Assembly (NCBI GenBank): GCA_014138095.1
Contig: JACGXE010000001.1
Coordinates: forward strand, 1-64,000
DNA from: Ochrobactrum sp. RH2CCR150
GTDB lineage: Bacteria; Pseudomonadota; Alphaproteobacteria; Rhizobiales; Rhizobiaceae
DNA length: 64,000 nt
Reading direction: 5' to 3'
Of this stretch, positions 30,135 through 39,168 are shown in pieces. The translations under genes were made by a program, and so were the position numbers. Under the pieces are notes generated by a model, which saw nothing but the letters and a program-made list of their open reading frames with translations, had not been told where the DNA came from and did no database searches. How positions within the stretch are numbered: the stretch's first letter is position 1; each line of letters begins with the position of its first letter.

Positions 30135-30209
30135 ATGACAGGCGGAAGAGGAGGTCCGCACCGGTGCATTTCCAACCTCGCAAGAGGTGCGAAGCGTTCC
30201 GGGTCATAA
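30135..30209 (+). CDS. Possible 24-codon leader ORF
   Basis: ATG at 30135, seven bases after GGGAGA, opens a 24-codon frame encoding a Gly/Arg-rich peptide (MTGGRGGPHRCISNLARG, then AKRSGS). It lies 67 bases before a better-supported 34-codon gene. Its reality rests only on the SD and spacing. Confidence 0.25.
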   Translation: MTGGRGGPHRCISNLARGAKRSGS

Positions 30210-30276
30210 CAATCAGGACCGGCTTTCGTCTGGTTCGCAACCGCCATCGCGCCATCCCATGGGAAGGAGATGCGCT

Positions 30277-30381
30277 ATGGAATATTTACACTATATCAGC
30301 ACGCTGGATTACATCCTGCTCGGCTTTGTTGCGGTCGTCGTGGTGTGGAACGTGGTTGAACACGGTCTGCGTCATAGATAG
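30277..30381 (+). CDS. 34-residue single-pass membrane microprotein
   Basis: A strong SD (GGAAGGAGA, 30262-30270) lies six bases before ATG 30277. The 34-residue product has a polar start (MEYLHYISTLDY), one membrane helix (ILLGFVAVVVVWNVVEH) and a basic end (GLRHR). That topology is typical of bacterial regulatory microproteins such as transporter or kinase modulators. I do not recognise a family. It stands alone between the acetyltransferase gene and tRNA-Leu. Confidence 0.6.
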   Translation: MEYLHYISTLDYILLGFVAVVVVWNVVEHGLRHR

Positions 30382-30398
30382 GCCATAACGAACCGGCT

Positions 30399-30489
30399 GG
30401 AGCACATCCCGAGAAGTGTGAAACGGTTTTCGGATAAGATGTGCGTCAAACAAACGGTGAGAGCGTCTATCTGATTCAATCAGATCGCA
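30399..30489 (-). repeat. Dispersed palindromic repeat, copy 3
   Basis: An inverted copy of the core, with GCACAT / ATGTGC arms enclosing CCCGAGAAGTGTGAAACGG and TTTTCGG. It is joined to a 17-bp palindrome ATCTGATT-c-AATCAGAT (30469-30485). Confidence 0.65.
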
Positions 30490-30839
30490 AGGCGTTCCAA
30501 GTTTGCGGCTGACAGCTTTGCGATAGTACTGCCTGTGAAAACGCACGGCGTTTTCCAGCTGGGGTTTATTGTGGCGATGACCAGACAGTGCGCCATGTAT
30601 ATGACACGACAAGGCGGTATGCTGGTCGTTTCCTGATATCATACTGCCCATGCTCCAATTCGAACATGTCGACCGCCCGCATCGCTCCGCTCCTTGGCGG
30701 CTTTGAACAGACCGCTCGGAACAATCGACATTCCCCGCTAAAACCTGCGCTTATGGGCAATTGACGTTGTTTCGTTTAGCCGGTATATCCCAACCCGCTG
30801 TCCATTCTGGACCATATCAAACTGCTTCGGCAGACCTGT
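30490..30839. other. Intergenic region before tRNA-Leu
   Basis: No gene is supported. A minus-strand frame across 30286-30651 overlaps the repeat and lacks protein-like features. The tRNA promoter must lie near 30760-30835. Confidence 0.45.
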
Positions 30840-30924
30840 GCGGGTGTGGTGGAACTGGTAGACGCGCCGGACTCAAAATCCGGTTCCGAAAGGAGTGTCG
30901 GTTCGATTCCGACCACCCGCACCA
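30840..30924 (+). tRNA. tRNA-Leu (anticodon CAA)
   Basis: An 85-base class II tRNA with encoded CCA. The acceptor arms GCGGGTG / CACCCGC pair perfectly. The anticodon stem CCGGA / TCCGG encloses loop CTCAAAA, giving anticodon CAA. A short variable arm and the T-loop GTTCGATTCC follow. It reads UUG leucine codons. Confidence 0.97.
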
Positions 30925-31162
30925 TTTAATCTACAAATTTGAGATTTTTTGCTGATCGGCCTCAACCCGATCCGGTTGATCAAGCCATCAAACGCATCCG
31001 TTAGAGGACATCGCGCCGTTGTCGGTCCGACCGGCAGATGGCGCTTTCACGCGCTTGAACCAGCTTTGTATTCGATCTGATTGAGGCAGATCGGAAACGC
31101 TGCCGGCCGCCAAAACGCCCCCTCAAGCTTCACGCTGAACCCGCCATATTTCGTAGATCCCT

Positions 31163-31176
31163 ACATTACGTAATGT
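31163..31176. promoter_or_regulatory. 14-bp palindrome upstream of the Ros/MucR-like gene
   Basis: ACATTACGTAATGT is a perfect AT-rich palindrome, eight bases from a second one, in the leader of a regulator gene. It is a likely protein-binding site, possibly for autoregulation. Confidence 0.5.
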
Positions 31177-31184
31177 TAATTTTT

Positions 31185-31199
31185 ACTTTACTGTAAAGT
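31185..31199. promoter_or_regulatory. 15-bp palindrome upstream of the Ros/MucR-like gene
   Basis: ACTTTAC-T-GTAAAGT, with 7-bp arms around one base. It forms a pair with the palindrome at 31163-31176. Confidence 0.5.
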
Positions 31200-31320
31200 C
31201 AAATAAGATAATACTTGACTAGGAAGTTTAGGAATTGAGGTGACGGACTCGAGCCTATCGAACTTCCCACCGACCTATAAAATCTTAAAAAGTATAATCC
31301 CTCCAATCTGGCGATGTATT

Positions 31321-31749
31321 ATGGAAAATGCAGCTAAAGAATATACCAATGGAAATAGAATTCTGCATGTGAAGCTAGCTAATAATATTATCACTTCATA
31401 TGTGAATAAAAATCAGATGACGTCTGAAGAACTACTGAATGTTATCACGGATGTCTGTCAATGTATTGGTGGTTTATCTGGTGGATCGAGCTTTTCTCCC
31501 AAAGAAGCTCCTGCAACACCCTCGGTTGACCCCAAGGAATCGATCTTCGAGGATTACATCATCTGTCTGGAAGATGGCCGCCGCTACAAGACGCTCAAGC
31601 GCGCCTTGATGAGCCGCTTCGGGCTGACACCTGATGCTTATCGACGGAAATGGAACCTCCCGTCCGATTATCCGATGGTAGCGCCCGCTTCTGCGAAGAA
31701 GATGTCCGCACTTTCCAGAATGGAAAAGGACGACGCCGAGAACGCTTGA
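31321..31749 (+). CDS. Ros/MucR family regulator with degenerate zinc finger
   Basis: A 142-residue protein from ATG 31321, the length I expect for MucR. The C-terminal core (CLEDGRRYKTLKRAL, then GLTPDAYRRKWNLPSDYPMVAP) is clearly MucR/Ros. Of the zinc ligands (Cys, Cys or Asp, His, His) only C82 and D85 remain; the His positions are A95 and F100 (R99 next to it). N-terminal residues 10-50 keep the helical oligomerisation pattern. A GTG at 31240 with an upstream AGGAA would add 27 residues and cannot be excluded. The first half is far more AT-rich than its surroundings, suggesting transfer or relaxed selection. DNA binding is expected but unproven. Confidence 0.85.
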   Translation: MENAAKEYTNGNRILHVKLANNIITSYVNKNQMTSEELLNVITDVCQCIGGLSGGSSFSPKEAPATPSVDPKESIFEDYIICLEDGRRYKTLKRALMSRFGLTPDAYRRKWNLPSDYPMVAPASAKKMSALSRMEKDDAENA

Positions 31750-31853
31750 AGCATTGTCGTTTAGGGGGCTCGACGAACGAACACTTCGGACAGGAGAGCT
31801 TGAATGCCTAGACTTCACAACGCAATAACCGTCTGGACATTGTCGACAACGCG

Positions 31854-31886
31854 CAGGGGTGCAGCCATGTTGCACCCCTGTATTTT
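31854..31886 (+). terminator. Terminator downstream of the Ros/MucR-like gene
   Basis: A 10-bp stem (CAGGGGTGCA / TGCACCCCTG) with a 7-base loop followed by TATTTT, about 105 bases past the stop codon. Confidence 0.65.
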
Positions 31887-32050
31887 GTAGCGGCACGACG
31901 CCTGCGTCCTCTGATTTAACTATCAAATCGAAGAGCCAAACGAACCGATGCCTCAGCATTGGCAAGGAAGCGCTACGCTTTTTTTCGCCGCGACCCACAT
32001 ATTTCGCCGCTTTTAAAGACCCATCTCGTTGTTTCCGAGGGCCGTCTAAC

Positions 32051-33325
32051 ATGCGTAAATCAAGTCACATTCATTATGCCTGGTACATTGCCCTGGCCTG
32101 CCTCGCCATCTCATGCATCCGCGCCGGTATCGGCTTCCAGACGATGGGGTTCATCATCAATCCGGCGCGTGAAGAGCTTGGCTGGTCCAATACGCAGATC
32201 ACCGGAGTGATCGCCTTCCGGGAACTCGTCGCCGGATTATCCGCTCCCCTTGTCGGTCGGTGGGTGGACCAGCGAGGCCCTAGAACCGTCATTATCATCG
32301 GCGCGGTTCTTGTCGGCCTGTCCTTCTGCCTGACATCTGTCGCGCAGACCTTCTGGCAATTCGCGCTCACCTTTGGCGTCATCGGTGGCATAGGCGTTGC
32401 GGGCCTCTCCAACGCATTGGTGTTTCCGCTCATCGCCAAGTGGTTTTCAGCGCAACGCGGTCGGGCGACCGGTTTGGTTTCGTCAGGCGCCAATCTCGGC
32501 GGCATATTGATGTCACTCCTGATCATATGGCTTCTGTCTATTTCCGACTGGCGCTCAACCTGGTTCGTTCTCGGCTTCCTGCCGGTTCTCATTCTGGTGC
32601 CGCTGGCAGTCTTCGTCCTGCGCCGCGAACCTGCGGACATGGGGCTCAAGCCGTTCGGCGAAGACCCGGACAGTGCGAATGCCGCAACCAGAACGACTGA
32701 TACCGGCCCCGATCTGACCGTTGGAGACGCGATGCGTTCGCCGGGTTTCTGGTTTCTGATGATTGGCTGGAATCTGACCGACTTTGTTCTGAAGGGCGCC
32801 TTGCTGCACAAGATCCCTGCAGCGCAATCGCTGGGGTTCAGTACGGCCGAAGCAGGCAGCGTAATCATGACCTACAGTATCTGCGCCATTCTGGGAAAAT
32901 TGCTCACTGGCTTTATTGCCGATCACTTCCCGACCCGTTTGGTGATCCTCGGTCTTTCCGCAATGCAGGCGATCGGGCTGATCCTGTTCATCAATGCAGA
33001 CAGTATCTGGCACCTGCAACTCGGATACGGCATCCTCAGCGGCTTGTCGGCAGGCGGGCTCATCATGATGATGCCGTTTCTGTTGGCCTCGCTGTTCGGT
33101 CGCAAGAACCAGGGCGCCATCATGGGGGTAGTTACACCCATGGTGATGATCTCCGGCATCGGCGGGCCGATGCTGGCGGCACTGCTGTTCGACATGACGG
33201 GCAGCTATACGTTCGCTTTCGAGATTTATGCCGTCATTTCCGTTCTCGGCGGGCTGGCATTGTTTGGCGCCAGTACGGTGCGCAAGGCCACGCCGGAAGT
33301 CAGAAAACCCTCAGGAGGCTCATGA
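32051..33325 (+). CDS. MFS transporter (oxalate/formate-type branch)
   Basis: A 12-helix major facilitator of 424 residues. It shows the loop 2-3 motif (GRWVDQRGPRTVIIIG) and, between helices 8 and 9, GKLLTGFIADHFPTR. Composition and length resemble the monocarboxylate/oxalate-formate branch, so an organic acid is a plausible substrate (inference). ATG 32051 starts HYAWYIALACLAISC, a normal first helix; the longer frame upstream is not protein-like. The stop overlaps the next gene's ATG (ATGATG), so the two are coupled. Confidence 0.88.
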   Translation: MRKSSHIHYAWYIALACLAISCIRAGIGFQTMGFIINPAREELGWSNTQITGVIAFRELVAGLSAPLVGRWVDQRGPRTVIIIGAVLVGLSFCLTSVAQTFWQFALTFGVIGGIGVAGLSNALVFPLIAKWFSAQRGRATGLVSSGANLGGILMSLLIIWLLSISDWRSTWFVLGFLPVLILVPLAVFVLRREPADMGLKPFGEDPDSANAATRTTDTGPDLTVGDAMRSPGFWFLMIGWNLTDFVLKGALLHKIPAAQSLGFSTAEAGSVIMTYSICAILGKLLTGFIADHFPTRLVILGLSAMQAIGLILFINADSIWHLQLGYGILSGLSAGGLIMMMPFLLASLFGRKNQGAIMGVVTPMVMISGIGGPMLAALLFDMTGSYTFAFEIYAVISVLGGLALFGASTVRKATPEVRKPSGGS

Positions 33326-34182
33326 TGTCCACGATTACTCTTCTCTATCCCGGCGATATGGGTGGCGCTTTTGCCAAATTGCTGATTTCCGCTGGACATA
33401 AAGTGATAAGCCCGATGGGCGGTCGCAGCGAACAAACGCAAAAGTCCGCCCAGTCAATCGGCGTCGAATTGCGCGACGACATAGCTTCCGCCGTTGCTGA
33501 AAGCGATTTGGTGCTGTCGCTTGTGCCGCCATCGGCAGTCATTGACGTCGCCGAACAAGCAATCGCGGCCTGCCGCGAACAAGGAGCCGCGCCACTTTTC
33601 GTCGATATGAATGCCAAGACACCCGCCGATGCCGAGCATCTGGACGCGGCTTTCGGCAATGCTTCGCTTCCTTTCTGCAATGCCTGCATCATTGGTCGCG
33701 CATCGCATCTCGGTGACGAAGGCCGCATTTATGCCAGTGGACCAGACACAAAACCTCTTGAGACGTTGTTTGAAGGCTTGTTGCCCGTCATCTCGCTTGG
33801 CGAAGAAATCACGCGGGCATCGGTTTTCAAAATGGCATTTGCCGGGTTCAACAAAACTGTAGCGGCAGCATTGTTCGAGACGGCCAACACTGCCAATGCC
33901 TTCGGTGTGACCGATCCGCTGTTTGAGCTGATAGACCATCATCTGGGCGGCACGCTATCCGATCTCGCCAAGCTGGTGCCGACTTACCCACGCCATATCC
34001 TGCGCCGCGCGGAAGAAATGGAAGCGCTGTCAGAAATGCTGGCCGATGCGAAACTGCCGAACGAAATAGCTTTGGCTGCCGGAGCAACGTTCCGCAGCCT
34101 CGGCAATAGCGGCAGCTGGTCTGCGACGAACACAGCCCCGCAATTTCAGGAGCTGCTATCGGAAATCGATTATCGCCATTAG
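33322..34182 (+). CDS. NAD(P)-binding dehydrogenase, 6-phosphogluconate dehydrogenase-like with DUF1932
   Basis: A 286-residue oxidoreductase. The N-terminal Rossmann domain starts TITLLYPGDMGGAFAKLL (a variant GxGxxG). It has the beta-hydroxyacid dehydrogenase-like VLSLVPPSAVIDVAEQA. The C-terminal all-helical DUF1932 domain has KMAFAGFNKTVAAALFETAN. The family acts on hydroxyacids; the actual substrate is unknown. Overlap with the MFS gene suggests the carrier brings in its substrate. The start can be 33322 or 33325. Confidence 0.85.
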   Translation: MMSTITLLYPGDMGGAFAKLLISAGHKVISPMGGRSEQTQKSAQSIGVELRDDIASAVAESDLVLSLVPPSAVIDVAEQAIAACREQGAAPLFVDMNAKTPADAEHLDAAFGNASLPFCNACIIGRASHLGDEGRIYASGPDTKPLETLFEGLLPVISLGEEITRASVFKMAFAGFNKTVAAALFETANTANAFGVTDPLFELIDHHLGGTLSDLAKLVPTYPRHILRRAEEMEALSEMLADAKLPNEIALAAGATFRSLGNSGSWSATNTAPQFQELLSEIDYRH

Positions 34183-34197
34183 GCCGGGATCTCGCCG

Positions 34198-35379
34198 TTA
34201 TGCGGCTTGTTCGCGGTCCATTGGCAGCCGGGTTTCTACGATACGCGCATAGATCGACGAACCGATAGGCAGGGTCGCAGGATCGAGCGTAAAGGCGGGA
34301 TTGTGAAGTGCAGCCTTGCCAGCGTGCTGTACGTTGATATAGGCCCCCGGCACACGCGCCAGCATATCGGCGAAATCCTCACTGCCCATGGCAGCAGGGG
34401 CATCATCGCTGACATTGGCTTCGCCAAGCACATCGCGCGCCGCCGCCATATAGGCGTCCGACAGATCATGGTCGTTACGCAGGACATCGAATACATTGCG
34501 AAGATCGACATCCACCGTCACGCCGTAACCGGCAGCGACACCAGCGCATATTTCACGCAAGCGGCTTTCGGCAAGCTCACAGACGCGCTTCTCGAAATAG
34601 CGGATGGTGCCGGTGATCGTCGCCACTTCCGGCACGATATTATAGGCGCTGCCCGTGTGAAACTGCGTGCAGGAGACCACGCAAGCCTCGGTCGGCGGAA
34701 CATTGCGCGAGACGATGGTCTGCAACTGACCGACCAGATCGGCGCCGATCACCAACACATCGCGTGAATTATGCGGCTGTGCGGCATGACTGCCTTTGCC
34801 GGTCAGCTTGATATCAAAGAAGCTGGCGCCTGCCATGGCCGCACCCTTGCGGATGACCGCTTTGCCAAGCGTTCCCAAAGGCTGATTGTGCATGCCGTAG
34901 ATTTCATCACACGGGAAACGTTCGAACAGTCCTTCCGCGATCATGCGGCGCGCACCGCCCAACCCCTCTTCCGCAGGCTGAAAGACGAAAACCGCGCTGC
35001 CTTCAAAATTGCGGGTCGCCGCCAGATATTGCGCAGCACCCAGCAGCATCGTCGTGTGCCCGTCATGGCCGCAGGCATGCATGCGGCCCGGATTTTGCGA
35101 TGTATAGGGCACACCGGAGATTTCATCGATTGGCAGAGCGTCCATATCGGCACGCAGACCGATACGGCGATTGCCAGCCTGACGTCCCTTCAATATACCG
35201 ACAACCCCGGTCGTCGCGATATCGGTGTGAACTTCATCGAAACCCCATTGCCCCAAAAGGTCAGCAACCACGCCCGAAGCATGCTTTTCCTCAAAGCCGA
35301 TTTCGGGATGACGATGCAAGTCCTCGAAAACCGCGCGCATCTCGCCGGCCTTCTCCTCAATGAACGGTATGATGGGCAT
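34198..35379 (-). CDS. M20 family amidohydrolase (hippurate hydrolase/aminoacylase-like)
   Basis: A 393-residue zinc amidohydrolase that would cleave N-acyl amino acids. Metal ligands are visible in RMHACGHDGHT (Cys and His) and VFQPAEEGLGGARRMI (Glu pair), plus the GMHNQP His and the C-terminal MGSEDFADML. A lid/dimerisation domain interrupts the catalytic domain (about 190-305). The neighbour 78 bases upstream on the same strand is a Cys/Met-metabolism PLP enzyme; joint amino-acid catabolism is plausible but not shown. Confidence 0.92.
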   Translation of the reverse strand: MPIIPFIEEKAGEMRAVFEDLHRHPEIGFEEKHASGVVADLLGQWGFDEVHTDIATTGVVGILKGRQAGNRRIGLRADMDALPIDEISGVPYTSQNPGRMHACGHDGHTTMLLGAAQYLAATRNFEGSAVFVFQPAEEGLGGARRMIAEGLFERFPCDEIYGMHNQPLGTLGKAVIRKGAAMAGASFFDIKLTGKGSHAAQPHNSRDVLVIGADLVGQLQTIVSRNVPPTEACVVSCTQFHTGSAYNIVPEVATITGTIRYFEKRVCELAESRLREICAGVAAGYGVTVDVDLRNVFDVLRNDHDLSDAYMAAARDVLGEANVSDDAPAAMGSEDFADMLARVPGAYINVQHAGKAALHNPAFTLDPATLPIGSSIYARIVETRLPMDREQAA

Positions 35380-35457
35380 GGTCGCTTCCTGTTTGAATGC
35401 ATTGCTGAAAACCGGGGCCGCTCCTCACGGCCCTCGGTTTTGATTCGTGCCACCAGA

Positions 35458-36810
<1,353 letters not shown>

Positions 36811-36898
36811 TCATCGGCAATCTTCTTTCGTTGTTTGCCTCTCACGGGTAATCGCTGAACCCGTGAAAAACACCCGACAGAAAACAAATAGCTGCCTA

Positions 36899-37348
36899 TT
36901 ACTTGATCACCAGCACAGGCACAGTGCTGAGCGACAGGACTTCTGCCGCCTGGCTGCCAAGCAGGAGTTTGTTCACGCCGCGACGGCCATGCGAGGAAAT
37001 GATGATCAGATCGCTGCCATGAGATTTCGCAGCTTCCACAATGCCTTGCGCGGGCGACTGGTTTTCGACATGCACCGCTTCAGCGGTCACGCCTGCGGCT
37101 TTCGCCTTGTCCTTGGCTGCGGTCAAAATCTTCGTCGCAGCCTTGGTGATTGCTTCGCGATATTCCTGAAACGCAACCGGGCTCGATGCCCATTCTGCCG
37201 CAACGACGATGCCATAGGACGGCAGAAGCTCGGTCACCGAGACGAAAGTCACTTTCGCACCCGTTTCCTTGGCCAGTTCCACGCCCTGATCGACACCCTT
37301 TTCAGCGAGTTCCGACCCGTCGGTCGCGATCAGAATATTCTTGTACAT
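36899..37348 (-). CDS. Universal stress protein, UspA family
   Basis: A 149-residue single UspA domain. It opens MYKNILIATDGSELAEKG and carries the ATP-binding signature SSHGRRGVNKLLLGSQAAEVL (G-x2-G-x9-G-S/T type), so it is probably the nucleotide-binding class. The SD (AGGAGATCGAG) precedes ATG 37348. It stands alone, 159 bases upstream of the PLP-enzyme gene on the same strand. Confidence 0.92.
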   Translation of the reverse strand: MYKNILIATDGSELAEKGVDQGVELAKETGAKVTFVSVTELLPSYGIVVAAEWASSPVAFQEYREAITKAATKILTAAKDKAKAAGVTAEAVHVENQSPAQGIVEAAKSHGSDLIIISSHGRRGVNKLLLGSQAAEVLSLSTVPVLVIK

Positions 37349-37486
37349 CTCTCGATCTCCTGGTTGCCTGATAGCTTAATTATGCGCGCCTTACCCAAGC
37401 CAATGCATTGACGCGGATCAATAACCTTCCAGATAAGCTAATACGCCCACCCCCAATTATGATGGAATTCACTTTTAAAAAATACG

Positions 37487-37503
37487 ATTATATAGAATAT
37501 AAT
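37487..37503. promoter_or_regulatory. 17-bp AT palindrome upstream of cysK
   Basis: ATTATAT-AGA-ATATAAT lies 90 bases before the cysK ATG, within a very AT-rich patch (37460-37520). It looks like an operator or overlaps the promoter; the binding protein is unknown. Confidence 0.4.
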
Positions 37504-37593
37504 TCTAAACATGATGCATCAAGCGCACATGTCCAGCTATGCTTTTGCGCTGTTTACTCTTAAACTTTGCGCAACATGAAGGGAGATTACGCT

Positions 37594-38577
37594 ATGAACA
37601 AGCCCCTTGGCTCGAAGAGCAACGAAACTGCAGGACGCGGCCGCGTTTACGGCTCGATTCTGGAAACAATCGGCAACACGCCGCTTGTGCGCATTGATAA
37701 ATTTGCCAAGGAAAACGGCGTTGTCGCGAACCTTCTCGTGAAGCTGGAATTCTTCAATCCGCTGGCAAGTGTGAAGGACCGCATCGGTCTAGCACTCATC
37801 GAGGCGCTTGAGGAACAAGGCAAGGCTGTGCCCGGCAAGACGGTTTTCGTCGAACCGACCTCCGGCAATACCGGCATCGCGCTTGCATTTGCCGCAGCAG
37901 CCAAAGGCTACCGCCTTGTGCTGACCATGCCGGAAACCATGTCGGTGGAACGCCGCAAGCTGCTCAAGCTGCTCGGTGCCGAACTGGTGCTGACCGAAGG
38001 CGCGAAAGGCATGAAAGGCGCGATCGCCAAGGCTGAGGAAATTGCCGAGGGCAACCCGAACGCCATCATTCCGCAGCAGTTTGAAAACCCTGCCAATCCG
38101 GAAATTCATCGCCGCACGACGGCGGAGGAAATCTGGAACGACACCAATGGCGAAGCCGATATTCTGATTTCCGGCATCGGCACTGGTGGCACCATCACCG
38201 GCGTCGGTCAGGTGATCAAGGCGCGCAAGCCGTCGTTCAAAGTGATCGCCGTCGAGCCGAAGGATTCCCCTGTCCTGTCCGGCGGCACGCCCGGCCCGCA
38301 CAAGATCCAGGGCATTGGTGCTGGCTTCGCACCGAAGACGCTCGACACCGGTATCTACGATGAAGTCGTGCAGGTTTCCAACGAGGATTCCTTTGCCAAT
38401 GCACGCCTGATCGCCCGTATCGAAGGCATTCCGGTCGGCATCTCGTCCGGCGCGGCGCTCTCCGCTGCGATCGAAGTCGGCAAGCGTCCGGAAAATGCTG
38501 GCAAGAACATTGTCATCATCATTCCTTCCTTTGCAGAGCGCTATCTCTCTACGGCGCTGTTTGAAGGTCTGGAATAG
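37594..38577 (+). CDS. cysK: Cysteine synthase A (O-acetylserine sulfhydrylase)
   Basis: Makes cysteine from O-acetylserine and sulfide with PLP. It has 327 residues. The PLP lysine is K61 in [11 protein letters not shown]. The phosphate/substrate loop [19 protein letters not shown] and the PLP-phosphate glycine loop [13 protein letters not shown] are present, as is [15 protein letters not shown] 37594 with SD AAGGGAG (9 bases) is preferred over an in-frame ATG nine codons upstream. Monocistronic with a terminator. Confidence 0.97.
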   Translation: MNKPLGSKSNETAGRGRVYGSILETIGNTPLVRIDKFAKENGVVANLLVKLEFFNPLASVKDRIGLALIEALEEQGKAVPGKTVFVEPTSGNTGIALAFAAAAKGYRLVLTMPETMSVERRKLLKLLGAELVLTEGAKGMKGAIAKAEEIAEGNPNAIIPQQFENPANPEIHRRTTAEEIWNDTNGEADILISGIGTGGTITGVGQVIKARKPSFKVIAVEPKDSPVLSGGTPGPHKIQGIGAGFAPKTLDTGIYDEVVQVSNEDSFANARLIARIEGIPVGISSGAALSAAIEVGKRPENAGKNIVIIIPSFAERYLSTALFEGLE

Positions 38578-38611
38578 TCGGCTGTATTGAAGCCTGAATT
38601 CAGAGAAGCAA

Positions 38612-38645
38612 AAAGCCAGAGCGGGTGACCGTTCTGGCTTTACTT
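38612..38645 (+). terminator. cysK terminator
   Basis: A 9-bp stem (AAAGCCAGA / TCTGGCTTT) followed by ACTTCTTTC, 34 bases past the stop. Confidence 0.75.
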
Positions 38646-38673
38646 CTTTCCACCATGTCTTGGGAGAGACACC

Positions 38674-38776
38674 TTAAAGCGTGTCGCGTTCAATTATTTT
38701 CGGGCGAAACGCTTTAAGCTTTTGTTTTTACGCACGTCTTTATCCCGAAACCGGTTCCCACTTTCGGGAGCCGTGC
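38674..38776 (+). repeat. Dispersed ~100-bp palindromic repeat, copy 4
   Basis: TTAAAGCGTGTCGCGTT at the left, AAACGCTTTAA in the middle, then TTTTTACGCACGTC and the core CCCGAAACCGGTTCCCAC. It ends one base before the stop codon of the 42-codon gene on the other strand. Confidence 0.75.
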
Positions 38777-38777
38777 T

Positions 38778-38906
38778 TTAGTGGCGCGTGCGTGCTTCGC
38801 AAGCCGGGCCGGGTCCGCGCATGTAATGGCGCTCGGGCCGGTAGCTCGGTGCGACGAACTCGCGGATGACATTAACGCTGTCACGCAACTGAACAAGAAT
38901 GCTCAT
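38778..38906 (-). CDS. 42-residue conserved-looking microprotein
   Basis: ATG 38906 follows AAGGTGA (9 bases) and opens a 42-codon frame: MSILVQLRDSVNVIREFV, then APSYRPERHYMRGPGPACEA and RTRH. An amphipathic N-terminal helix leads to a Pro/Arg-rich tail with one Cys, and the net charge is basic. I do not recognise a family. The region upstream has a full CtrA-type box, and the stop codon sits at the edge of a dispersed repeat, which may have replaced an earlier end. Confidence 0.55.
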   Translation of the reverse strand: MSILVQLRDSVNVIREFVAPSYRPERHYMRGPGPACEARTRH

Positions 38907-39043
38907 CGCTTTCACCTTCATCTAAATCATGTTCGAAAGGATGTTCACTGCGCTCAATGTGAGCTTGTGAAGTAATCTTCACTTCCGAACATCTTAATGA
39001 AAACTTTAACGATCAAAGATGAATAAGTGCTAAACCGGCACCG

Positions 39044-39058
39044 TTAACGGTAAGTTAA
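39044..39058. promoter_or_regulatory. CtrA-type binding site (TTAA-N7-TTAA)
   Basis: TTAACGGTAAGTTAA is an exact match to the alphaproteobacterial CtrA consensus. It is about 140 bases upstream of the 42-codon gene and about 110 bases past the end of the hydroxyacyl-CoA dehydrogenase gene. Confidence 0.5.
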
Positions 39059-39120
39059 TGGTAACGATATTCAGGTTTTCCACAGCTGCCTGAAACTTGT
39101 CACAGTTGAAAATTCTCACA

Positions 39121-39146
39121 AAAAAAGCCGGTCGAAGCCGGCTTTT
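39121..39146 (-). terminator. Terminator of the hydroxyacyl-CoA dehydrogenase gene
   Basis: The 7-bp stem AAGCCGG / CCGGCTT with a 6-base loop lies 24 bases past the stop and is followed on the minus strand by a run of T. Confidence 0.75.
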
Positions 39147-39168
39147 AGATTGTGCGGATATGGCGCTA

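Noticed and set aside
30286..30651. 121-codon minus-strand frame
   Set aside because: It overlaps the 34-codon gene and the repeat, with His/Arg-rich composition unlike real proteins.
30840..34182. Integrated island using tRNA-Leu as attachment site
   Set aside because: No integrase gene and no direct repeat of the tRNA 3' end was found in the following 3 kb by eye.
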